A stretch of 64,000 nucleotides of DNA, taken from assembly GCF_020184175.1 (NCBI RefSeq), contig NC_065532.1, forward strand, positions 7,254,001 through 7,318,000. Reading direction: 5' to 3'. Origin of the DNA: Aphis gossypii (Eukaryota > Arthropoda > Insecta > Hemiptera > Aphididae). A program made the translations under genes and the position numbers. Of this stretch, positions 54,295-64,000 are shown piece after piece. Within the stretch, counting starts at the first letter, position 1; the number at the start of each line of letters is the position of its first letter. Under the pieces are notes generated by a model. That model ran no database searches. It worked only from the letters and a program-made list of their open reading frames with translations, and was not told where the DNA came from.

Positions 54295-57200
54295 ATGGCA
54301 TTGAACATCAAATTAGATGCATTTTTGAATACAAAACCACAACCGGAATGGTTGAATCAGTTAAGAGTGACTATTGCGGTGGCCAAAAAGTTTGAACAGA
54401 AAGGTGATTACGAAAAAGCCGCAAAATGTTATGAAACCGTCTTATACTATGACCCCGAGGACACTAGAACGCGCGTCAAACTCAGTAAATGTTATCAGAA
54501 ATTGTTACAACCCGAACAAGCGGCAAAACACCAGACTCAAGCAATGCAAAACGATCCTGATTTACTCCAAACCATTGAGAACGAAGCTAGTGTAAACTTT
54601 AAATTGGGAAACTTTGCAAGCAGTTTAATGACTTACAGTCGATATTTTATGCGAAGGAAAACGTCGTTTGATTGTAATCAAGGATTACTGAAAGTAAACA
54701 AACCAATATAAATTTCAAAATCGTAATAAATAATAATATAATATATAGAACCTTCAAATATCAGACTTTCTTGATCGCTGAAATATTGACAATTATTCGG
54801 AAGTTTTCATTATTCAATGAATTCAGTTTTTATTATATTCCCAACAATTTCTGCTATTTGAAAATGTCCACTAGAAGTTTAAGTGTTAAATATTATTTTG
54901 GATACATATAATATTACAATTACAAATTTACAACATAATAAAATGTAACCTCATTAAACATGTTTATTATTAGAATAATATTCCGATGAACAATAAAAAC
55001 CTTGTTTTTGTCTTTATTTTAAAATAATTGAACTGAATTATTATTAATAACATGTGCAATTTACCTATAATAATATAAAAACTTTCAATTTATTTTTCAC
55101 TCAAAAATAAATTTTATGAACATAAACTTAAAATTTAAATAAAAAAATACTGTATATATACATATTTGTACCATTAAATGAAAATTAATTGTTTGGATTG
55201 AAATTTTAATTTAAAGCCTAATTTAATAAAAAGTCATATTGTGTATAAGAGTAGTTGCTAGTTGGTTTTTAAGAGTATGAAATAAGACTTGAGAAATAAA
55301 ATTTTTAAAAAAAAATATTCATTTTTTTTTAGGTCAATGAAGTTATGGATAACTATTTACCTGTTAATGGAATGATGATTTGTTTAAAAAAAACAATATT
55401 AAAAATGATAGAAAATGGAAAATTTTTCGACTCGGATGCATGCGAAAAGTTGAACAATTCTAAAAAATTAAATAATATTCACAAAAGTCACACTGAACAA
55501 ACCCAAGAAGCATATTATTTACGGAACATAGTACAAAACGTGAGATTTTATAGAAAACAGCTGGATGTTTTACCTAAACACAATAAAAATGATAAATTAG
55601 TTTATGAACAAATCCAAAACGTCGTTCACACATTTGAAACAGCCAAAGTAAATATATATATTTAAGAATGTAAGATGTATAATCTATATATTCTTAGGAA
55701 AAAAAAATTATACAGCATAATTCTATTGTTGAATACTTATTATATATTATGTTTCTGAAATAGTGTATACATTAACTTATTTAAAAAAATATTTCGTTGC
55801 AGAAAGATTTATACCGAAAAAAACCATTTTATATTTACGAATGTCTAAGACCAAAACGCCAGCTTAATGACCAGCGAAAAATCAAAGATTTGATCAAATT
55901 ACAAGTTGCCAAGTATATTAATTCAATAGTTGAATATTGCTTGTCCGGCGAAATCGAATTAGCTCGACGACAAGCCGAACTAGCTATGAAATACATGGAA
56001 GAACATCGATTTAAACCGTTGAAGGTGGTGAACACCTTGTACGAAGTATTCGGTTTGGCTCTGTACTTGTTGAATCGGGATATACCCGAGTGGTCGAATG
56101 AAATGAACGACAAAAGGATATTATTCATATTGGGTTCGAGCTTCGACGAGAAAAACGCTTACAATCACGTCTTTCACGAGTCATATTTCGGGATCAAAAA
56201 CCAAAACACGAAGTAAAAATAAAACACACACTTTGCACACTAATATTATGTCTATCGCCGTGTATAGTTTCAACGTTACGAGTATAATACTTAATATAAT
56301 AATATGAACGAATATTATACACAGGAGTTGTTTGAAGAAACTCTCCAGGCAGTTAAATGGCATCGAATTAACCACCTACAGTCTGTACCTTCAGTACGAG
56401 CGGATTAAATGCTACATGCATCTAAAAGAATTTAAAGCCACGAGACCGTTAACGAAAACAATGTTCAACGACGCTTGTACTTTGGGCAGTATCGCGTGGC
56501 AAGTGAATGCCCTTATGCTGACGATGATCTCCGAGTCTAAATTAGGCAACGGGCTCCAGTGTATAAAAACCACAGAGTTTATAATATCACTAAGTAGAAC
56601 TCTGGGAGATGAGAACGTCACTGCGTTTATGAGAAAAGTATGATAGGAAAATTCTTAATCTATTATACATACATTAAATTAAATATTCTAGGAAATCACA
56701 TCTTGAATTACATCTCGTATGTTTAATTTTATATATTTTTATAAAATATAATTGGGTACTAGAACCTCGAACCCCGGTAATACGTAACTCTAAGGTACTA
56801 TTATATAATTTAATTTAATTTAAATTGCATTCGTATTTTAAAATCTCCGTAATATTAAAAAAAATAAAATAAAATAATAATACGAGAATAACACGTGCAA
56901 AAATCAATATAGTTGAAAATGTTTTTAATTTCAATGATTTTGTATTTGCATCAATATCAAAAAAATAAATATTTATGAAGGTATTTAATAATAAATTTAC
57001 TATTAAATTTTAAGTGAATATATTTTTTATTTAATTATTGGTTGTACTAATATTACCTTGGTATTCCACAATAAAGTTACAGGTAAATAATTAAAAAGTG
57101 TCCAAATTTCATTAATAAATAATAATCAATATTGATAACAATTAAATATACGTAATATTTGATTTGTGTGGTGATTCAACAAATCGTTAAATATGTTTTA

Positions 57201-57883
57201 ATATATTACTATTGCTTATACAATATACCTATAACTATTATAGTTATATAACAATATTTCTATGTAATGTTTTGTTATTTTGGGTTTTTAAATTTTTAAT
57301 ATTATTGTAACACTAATTAAAATTTTTGAAAATATTTAAAAATGTGATAATAAATAATTAATACTTCACTAAATCATCTAAACCAATAATATGTGTATTT
57401 ATGTAAACATAAATTATTAATGAAGCATGACAAATGATTAAGTTACCGCTGATTTGTACGGCCCGTTTTAAATTTCTGATAAATGATTGTAAAATATGTT
57501 ATAATCATAAGAATACTTAATTTCGTCATTATTAATATCTATTTTCCACAATATTATACAAATACTGCCATGATATTAAAAAACTACACTGGAACGTATT
57601 TTATTAATAAATTAAATAATTCTAGGTGTGGAAATTATTTGCCACAGACCAAGTGCGAGTTCCTGAAATGGGCACCGAAGATGAACGAAAAGCAGATATG
57701 ATAAACATCATGCCGGACTCCGAAAACATTTTACTCATGGAAAGTTTATTAAACCGTATCGACAGATTGCCTAAAGAATGTAGGATATCTTTGGCGTTAG
57801 GAGAACATTCAGAAATGAACTGCGCAGATCATCGACCAAACATTAGACAGGGACCCTTGATAATCGACAAGAGGTGGAAATGA
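54295..57883 (+). CDS. ODAD4: Outer dynein arm docking complex subunit 4 (TTC25), five exons
   Basis: The coding exons are 54295-54693, 55333-55647, 55803-56212, 56325-56637 and 57626-57883. Introns begin GTAAAC, GTAAAT, GTAAAA and GTATGA and all end in AG; phases are 0, 0, 2, 0. The joined frame is 564 residues; the human protein is about 670. Exon 1 holds three TPR-like units (about residues 22-55, 56-89 and 90-123), the N-terminal TPR block of ODAD4; its third repeat, FKLGNFASSLMTYSRYF, resembles the family's 'YTMGDFEFALVFYHRGY'. Exon 3 has the RKKPFYIYE stretch (family 'RQQKPIYARE') and the helical YINSIVEYCLSGEIELARRQ region. Exon 4 has IAWQVNALMLTMISESKL, matching family 'IEWQLNASVLVAQAQVKL'. 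ODAD4 belongs to the complex that anchors outer dynein arms to axonemal doublet microtubules, so in an insect it should act in sperm flagella and perhaps ciliated mechanosensory neurons. The start has a good context (AACATGG). The C-terminal exon is divergent. Family alignment is from memory. Confidence 0.85.
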
Positions 57884-58188
57884 AAACGTATATTTGGCTA
57901 GGTTTATTCGCTGCAATGAAACAAAGATCCGATTTATCGATCCAACTGCTGTTTGTGTTTTTAAACTCGCGACCGAGTAATGTTAATATCAATATTATTC
58001 GTAACTATCTATGCGTATTCTATTGCGATACATCAGAGGAAAAGGGGGAGCGTTATATATCTTAAGAGTTAAGACGGAATCACAGCTACGTCATCTATCG
58101 TGTCGTTTCCAAAAACTGTAGAAATGTCCCGGTTTTTAAATTTCACCGCGGCTTTTGTTCGTCGACTGTGACTTACTTAATTACAGTT

Positions 58189-58194
58189 AATAAA
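58189..58194 (+). terminator. Polyadenylation signal AATAAA after ODAD4
   Basis: Canonical hexamer about 305 bases after the ODAD4 stop codon, in GTTAATAAAGTTAC. It is the first convincing poly(A) signal downstream and would give a 3' UTR of about 320-340 bases. Confidence 0.5.
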
Positions 58195-59429
58195 GTTACC
58201 ATCACGTCACTACGACTGACCTGTTAATAATATTGAAAAATAATTACATAAATATATATGTTATATAATATATAATATGACACGTGCAATATTATATTAT
58301 GCAGGTTGTATATAATTAATATAGGTATTACTGACATAAAGAAAATAGTTCTATTATTAACTTATTCGCAAATATCTCGTTCGACAAGAAACAGCCCCGG
58401 CGCAGCATCCGTTAAGTTATAATATTACCTATAGAGTGTAGACTATACACTATACAGTATTATCTGCAATCTGCACTGCAAACGCAGACACGCCGAAAAC
58501 GTTTAAAACAAAACAGAAAAAAAAACAAACTCACACGGACGCGTGAGATCTCGTGTCGGTGAGTCGCATAAATCTTATAAATATTAAAATCGTATACGCT
58601 TATATAGTATAGTGTGACTATATAATTCTCGTGTGTGCAATATACGTGTGTATAGGTATTACGTGTATAATGTGAATAAACGAGTGACGGGACAGACGCT
58701 GCGGCGGCCTGCACACGTTGATGCGTAATATGCGCTTCACGGTTATCGGATGGCTCGTACGTATAATTTTGTGGTGGCGTTTTAAATACGCGTGAAACGC
58801 GTTGTCGCACACGTATCCGCCCGACATCGTGCATCAGGACCCACCGCGATCAACGCCGCCGCAGAGTATATTTTTATATACTACCTATATAGTGTTATAC
58901 ACGATACTAATACACACACACACACGCGCATATTATATTTATGTAAGTATAGTGGTGGGTAGTAGTCGGTACGTAACTTATATGATGTACAGGGTGCGTT
59001 TGTGTAGCCGCGTTGTGCACACTCAACCCGCCTAAACAACGTTAAAATATAATAACACACGTATATATACTGCAGCCCGGATTTCAAATGCAAAAGGCAG
59101 CATTATTTTTCGGTTACAATGCATTTCGAGTACAGCGGTACATAACAAATTCGTTTCACTTCAAAGATGAAAATTTTGTTTTGCATTTTAATTTTAATTT
59201 TTCAGTGCACATACCTTAATACGTCGTATTCCGGCCATTAGTATAAATTCGAAAGTTCAAAACATCACATCAAGAAATTCTGTTTTCATATTTATTTTTT
59301 GTTAATTTCGTGAAGTTAAAGAAGTACCTATTAAAAATTGCGATAGATCTCAGCGGTCGTTTTCCTATCGCTTGCGTAACTCCGTAAAGAAATGTTGGTC
59401 ATTTTTATTCTCTGGAATGGCATTTTTGA
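58195..59429. other. Noncoding between ODAD4 and a minus-strand candidate
   Basis: A CpG-containing patch at 58480-59040 with TA/CA-rich repeat gives frames on both strands (58460-58834 minus, 58802-59035 plus), without splice signals or domains. AT-rich beyond. Confidence 0.45.
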
Positions 59430-59603
59430 TTACTCGATAACTTTATAAAGGTGTGGTGGTGGTGGTTGGCAGTAAAGTGTACCAGCCAGACGTTTATAAT
59501 TGTGAAGCAGGTAACTTGCTCGACGAAAATTGAACATCGACTTGCCAAAAGACGAATCAATCACCTCTTCTATATCTGAATAACAATCGGCCATCTCTGA
59601 TCG
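59430..59603 (-). CDS. Candidate terminal exon of an unidentified minus-strand gene
   Basis: Not recognised. On the minus strand the acceptor CACGTTTTTCAG ends at 59604 and is followed in phase 0 by 57 open codons to a TAA at 59430-59432. An ATG three codons in (59594) would give a 54-residue protein beginning MADCYSDIEEVIDSSFGKSM, with an acidic N-terminus, a basic middle (NFRRASYLLHNYKRLAGTL) and a proline run before the end. The exon is less AT-rich than its flanks and the acceptor is good. An alternative is an internal exon ending at the donor-like GTACAC after LAG. No upstream partner exon could be assigned, although a CpG-rich stretch lies on that side at 59800-60500. Confidence 0.35.
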   Translation of the reverse strand, partial: RSEMADCYSDIEEVIDSSFGKSMFNFRRASYLLHNYKRLAGTLYCQPPPPHLYKVIE

Positions 59604-61714
59604 CTGAAAAACGTGATATTTCATTATTATTTTTGTCGAGTTAGGTATAACTTTGGTTAATAAAAATCGCAAATGAATTATAAACAACTGTATGCGGTGT
59701 GGATTACACCCTGTATAACGTACTATCACATCGGCTTATTTATGTACATATAATAGGTACTATAATACTACGATTATAGGTATATATACATATACTAATA
59801 TACATATTTATAATGTATAATATGGACTCGTACGAGCTGCTGCTGCAACACTGCGCTCACGTCGCACGCACGCACCGCACGTCCGACACATCCGCCACGA
59901 TAATTAAACGAAAAATCTTAAATCGTGGAAGACAAAACGAGCGGCGACTGCGGCGGAAAATATTATTGTACGAGACGAAACATCGTCGTCGTCGTCTGTT
60001 GTAATCGCATTATTATTATTCCTGGGCACACGGCGAGCGCGGTGCCGTAACCCTGAGTGGCCTTTCGGGGAAACCGAACAATGCGCGCCGGGCGCGGGAC
60101 TGTCGACAGGTCTCAGACCGCGTGTAAAATCGTTTGTGCCCGCGAGAAGAGACCGTGGAGAAACCGCGCGCGTGAGAATAATATAATATAATATTATGTA
60201 GTGCGACGTGAGACTACGTAATCGGTATGCGCACCCACCTACATATAGTCGCGATGGTATATTAGCCGGTGTGATAGACGTCGGAAAAACGAGTGATTCT
60301 TAAGTCGTGTGTGTAATATTTTAAGGGACGAAAATAAAGGTTACGCTGTTTTACGACGACTGTCGTAGAATATAATATCGTCCGTCGACGAACTTCTCGG
60401 TCGGAAGACTTTTGAGCGAACGCCACACCCTGCGCATGTGACACACGACACGACATGTTTGCAACGTTTGGCGTTAGAATCTCCAATAAGTACTACGTCG
60501 TTGTTAACTTCACACTGTGTATAATATAGAATCATTAAAACCGAAAATTCAAACTTTTAGGTAAAAACATTGTCTGTGCGATCACTCTTGCGATATTGTA
60601 CGTATAGTTATCGTGAGTGTATGGAATAATAAAATATAATGATGCACGAGTAACTCTACCACAAACTTAAATATCGTACTAGAAATTGCCTACAGACAAT
60701 GTTCTCACCTTCGAAATTGATCATATGTCGATTAAATACGACTTTAATTTATAGTAACATGCACAATCGTAGGAATATAAAATGAATAAAATACAACGAT
60801 GAGGGCAGTACACGGTGTACGAACGACCATAATAAAATATTACATAACAATATATTTGCTGGCGCGAAAGTATGGTTAGATTACTCAAGGGGTGGGATAG
60901 TTAGAGCGTGGGCGGTCGCCGCGGTATCGTCGGAGTTTATCTGTCTGCGAATCCTCTGCCGGCGCGTCCTCGGCCGCGGGCGCTTGCGCCGTCCCGCCTC
61001 GTGCCGGACTGCGAAATATAAGAGACAACTTTACTATACGTAGTATAACAAACAACGATGTATTTTATATTCGCTCGTGGAATCCCGTATTTATATCAAA
61101 GGACCGCCCTTCTGCCCCTTATTGTAATCAATTAATTTAAATCGCCTGTATTATACTTTATTCTCCAACAACATATACCTAATATCCAGTAATATACGTA
61201 TTTTATTATAATTTAATAGGTAGCTATTATGAATTCGGTGATGATATGACCACTTTCGGGATCGTGATAATTTACAGGTGATTAGTTTTTACAGTGAGGA
61301 TCACACGGGGTTAAGCAACGTAACCCGTGTGTGCCTATTCAACTCTTTTATAGCGTAATTAATAATATTTAAAGTTTAAAAATGTTCCACGACATATTTT
61401 ATTTTGTGTATAGTAAGTAAAACATAAAAATACCACACTATCACTTACACCAGTTATACTTCAAAATAAAATCGAATGGAAAGTTTTTTTTAGTTCGACA
61501 CAATGTATCATAGAGATGTGTTGCGACCGTGAATTGTGTGGAGGAAGAGTTTGGTTGTCAGAGACGGTAACTTACTTCGTACGATTTTTCGATGAAAAAG
61601 TTTGCCACCCGATTTTCACTTCAAAACTTACGAATAACTATTTTTAATCGTGTTTCATAATAAGTAAAAATAAATATAAAAGAAAAAAATTGTTCACTCC
61701 AATTTCACTTGCAG
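59604..61714. other. CpG-rich island and possible untranslated leader
   Basis: 59820-60480 is CpG-rich, with overlapping frames on both strands (59813-60004 plus, strongly basic; 60535-60341 and 60486-60262 minus) and no splice support. 60900-61010 is GC-rich and begins, on the minus strand, right after an acceptor at 61009. 61501-61566 is a GC-richer segment preceded by TTTTTTTTAG and ended by GTAACT; it could be a 5' untranslated exon of the plus-strand gene that starts at 61731. It would contain two short upstream reading frames. Confidence 0.4.
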
Positions 61715-61730
61715 CCCGCTTAATCGAACA

Positions 61731-63878
61731 ATGAGCATACACAACAGACGAGGATTTCGATCATGCAGAGTCACTCCACAAGCGCCTCCAATCTCCATAT
61801 CAGGAGATGATTATTCGAGGGAGTTGAGTATCATATTCCAGGTTTGAAGTTTTTTTTCAATTAATTTATCATTAACTTAGAAAAATACTGTATAATTTAT
61901 TGTTAAAATAAAAATTCATGTTTGCAACGTCTTTTTCTGTATAATTGTTTGTGTTTTGTATAAATTAATGCGACTAAAGAGTTGATCGACAACCATTATA
62001 GCATGTGATATAATATTGAAAACGCATTTACTGCCATCAAAAGGTTATTTACGTCGAGATGTCAACACCCACATTACAGTGTACAAATACCCATTACTGC
62101 ACCACGCGATTTTAATGATATAATACCTATATTATTAATAACTATAACTATACAGCTTCTTGCAGAAGATAAAAATACAATTTTTTTTTCCTTATACAAC
62201 GTGGTTTGAGAACAATCAACAATTCGTATCCCCGTTTCCCCCCTTTTCAAAAAAGCCGGGCACGCCACTGTTCGATACACATATCAAACGTTTACTATAT
62301 CGTTCGTCACTGGGCGCCACGAAAGCTTCCCGAAGACGAAGTGGCGTGCGTGTTTTTGAGCTTGCACTCCGTAAACATCACACACACACGAACAGTCGTA
62401 TTACAGCGGTTGCGGGAACATTGATTTGTTGGTGGCTCCACCGCCGCCACTGCGCGCCACGACGTAGTCAGCACAAGCGCGCAACCGTCTGCAGCAGCAG
62501 TAATATTATTATATCGTCTCCCAGACGCTCTTTTCGCCCTCCGGCCGGCCGCGCGCGCGTCCGCCACCAACACTGCCGCGCCCGCTCGGCATCTGCAAAC
62601 TATCTTGCAGGAATCGATATCACCACGACCGCCGCCGGCCATAACGCGCCTACCTTATACATTATTACGATATGCTCGTACATCATACAGTTTGTATGTA
62701 CACATTTATTAATAAATTAATACAACAGGTGAAAGATCGACTTACCGGTAGTGTGCATTACGACTTCGCCACGCACGAGTTCGAAAAAAAAAATTGACGT
62801 TGATATCCTAATGAAGTGACGAAAATGTTGAGTTGCGCGTACGTACCCTCGAAGACAAAAATCTATATTATTAAAGTCGTTATTTGTATAACAGCGCTTA
62901 ATTGAATTTTGACGTAAGAAACTTCACTCATCTCGAATGTTGTACAAATTATATTTTACAAAAACTTAACAACAACCTGTAAAAAAAAAAAAAACTCCTT
63001 AAAATATATTAATTAGGCCAAAAGCACTACGTTCAAAATTATGATTTGAAAATAAACGCCGTAAATCAGCATACTTAAACAAAACCATCCTCGGTAAAAT
63101 TGTGCTGTCGTATATGATACGTGTTGCTTGAAGTAAATGTAGATACCTATGTATTTATCTATGTACAAATATATATAGTTTAGAGGTCTCTGTATCACGT
63201 GTAGTTGAATTCACGTGCATTTTTTTGTACACGCTTTTAGCATTTATTATTACACCCGGTATTTTATTTTCGATGAATTTAGTTTATATTCCAATGGTTA
63301 CTAATTTCAAAATAGTGGTGATCAGTTATTTATTTTCAGAAACAGTTGCTCCATCCATCCCGTCTTTTTACAATAATACTGATTATGAAACATGCATTTA
63401 TAGAGTATAGTAGATATAAATATTTTTAGTTTTTAAATTTTTTACGGAAATTGTTATTTATTAAATATAATATATTTTTTAATATTATACTATAATTTAA
63501 AACTTTAATAAATATTATTTTTTAAATACAAAACAATATCCGTTATTTATTATATAATACAACACGTCAATTTAATTCACGTTTTAATTTGAATTTGACT
63601 CAACTAAAAAACGTGATTTAAGATTATTCACTTTCAAATCTAAGAGTTCTATGTAATGTATAAACTACAATATAGGTAAATTCATAAATGAGGGGGTGTA
63701 TTTATTCAGCACTTTCATTTTTATTGAATTGTCTTTTTTAATCTATAATATTATTAGGTATTTATTTATTATTTTTTGAACTTTCGTCCCATTGTTGCTG
63801 CAGATTATATGTGACGAACTCGACACTGATAATCACTTTTACTACAGAAGTCAACAGATAGAAATGCCACACGCCTAA
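61731..63878 (+). CDS. Small two-exon protein with a BH3-like motif (candidate Bcl-2-family BH3-only protein)
   Basis: Exon 1 is coding from the ATG at 61731 (context ACAATGA) to 61841; the exon itself starts at 61715 after the strong acceptor TTTCACTTGCAG. The donor is CAG|GTTTGA, weaker than consensus. Exon 2 is 63804-63878, after TTGTTGCTGCAG, and ends with TAA. The junction is phase 0 and both exons are clearly GC-richer than their flanks. The product is 61 residues: a basic start (MSIHNRRGFRSCR), a Pro/Ser stretch, then SRELSIIFQ, joined to IICDELDTDNHFYY. Residues L32, F36, I39, C40, D41 and L43 match the BH3 signature (hydrophobic, x3, hydrophobic, x2, hydrophobic, small, Asp, x, hydrophobic), and ICDELD is close to the IGDELD core of BAX. 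BH3-only proteins bind the groove of Bcl-2 relatives and control mitochondrial apoptosis. No other BH domain or membrane anchor is present. The motif is short, so chance is possible; it may also be part of a larger gene continuing off the window. Confidence 0.45.
61842..63803. other. Intron of the BH3-like gene, with a CpG-rich stretch
   Basis: About 1960 bases. 62290-62700 is very CpG-rich and yields a 186-codon plus frame (62160-62720) that I reject. Around 62250-62270, text equivalent on the minus strand to GTGGCGTGCCCGGC and then a G run resembles a common aphid repeat end. A minus-strand donor GTAAGT begins at 62745. The remainder (62800-63800) is AT-rich. Confidence 0.4.
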
Positions 63879-64000
63879 TCAGCATGGAATATAAAAATTA
63901 TATAGTTTATATATTATAATGTTTGAATGTGAGTTAAATCAAAAATACTGTAGAGCTAATTATAATGAGATAACGGCTATGTTCTGTAAATCACATATTG
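63879..64000. other. 3' flank of the BH3-like gene
   Basis: AT-rich sequence after the stop codon, up to the window end. No canonical AATAAA is seen before the edge, so the transcript end is not resolved. Confidence 0.4.

Noticed and set aside
62160..62720. 186-codon plus-strand frame preceded by an acceptor-like TTCTTGCAG
   Set aside because: It runs through an interspersed-repeat end and a very GC-rich stretch where all frames tend to be open. No domain recognised, and it is not needed to join the BH3-like exons.
1..64000. tRNA genes, rRNA, known conserved miRNAs, CRISPR arrays
   Set aside because: Scanned by eye for T-arm GTTCGAATC-like words, direct repeat-spacer arrays and familiar miRNA seeds. 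No convincing candidate; a covariance-model search would be decisive.

Overview
The window is eukaryotic nuclear DNA. It is strongly AT-rich, full of simple repeats ((TG)n, (CA)n, (TA)n, (GAC)n, (CT)n), has short GT-AG introns, and keeps abundant CpG in its less AT-rich patches. The texture and the transposon relics look insect-like, and most like a hemipteran of the aphid type. That placement is inference from composition and from one spliced gene, not from a search.

One gene is clear: a five-exon plus-strand gene at 54295-57883 that splices in frame to a 564-residue TPR protein, which I identify as ODAD4 (TTC25), a subunit of the outer dynein arm docking complex of motile axonemes. Upstream of it and pointing away is a weak two-exon minus-strand candidate (53563-53001). 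At 51705-51575 there is a minus-strand exon bounded by an acceptor and a good donor, whose partner exons I could not find. Right of ODAD4 are a possible minus-strand terminal exon (59603-59430) and a better-supported two-exon plus-strand gene (61731-63878). The latter encodes a 61-residue protein that carries, across its splice junction, a sequence fitting the BH3 signature of the Bcl-2 family. It is the most interesting object in the window, but unproven.

The left 51 kb is essentially a gene desert. It alternates long AT-rich stretches with CpG-rich islands (about 4.8-6.3, 12.2-13.5, 17.0-21.1, 26.5-28.3, 33.1-34.4, 37.0-38.4, 41.4-44.3 and 46.5-47.4 kb). These islands produce many open frames on all strands, which I do not regard as genes, though a few have good isolated splice signals. 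Two diverged copies of one non-autonomous hAT-like element lie at 8584-9331 (with a perfect 8-bp target duplication) and 31729-32424. A decayed LINE reverse-transcriptase C-terminus lies on the minus strand at about 23925-24450. I found no tRNA, rRNA, CRISPR array or bacterial-type operon.

If the calls are right, ODAD4 serves sperm flagella (and perhaps ciliated sensory neurons) and the small gene may act in apoptosis. Nothing in the sequence shows that the two work together.
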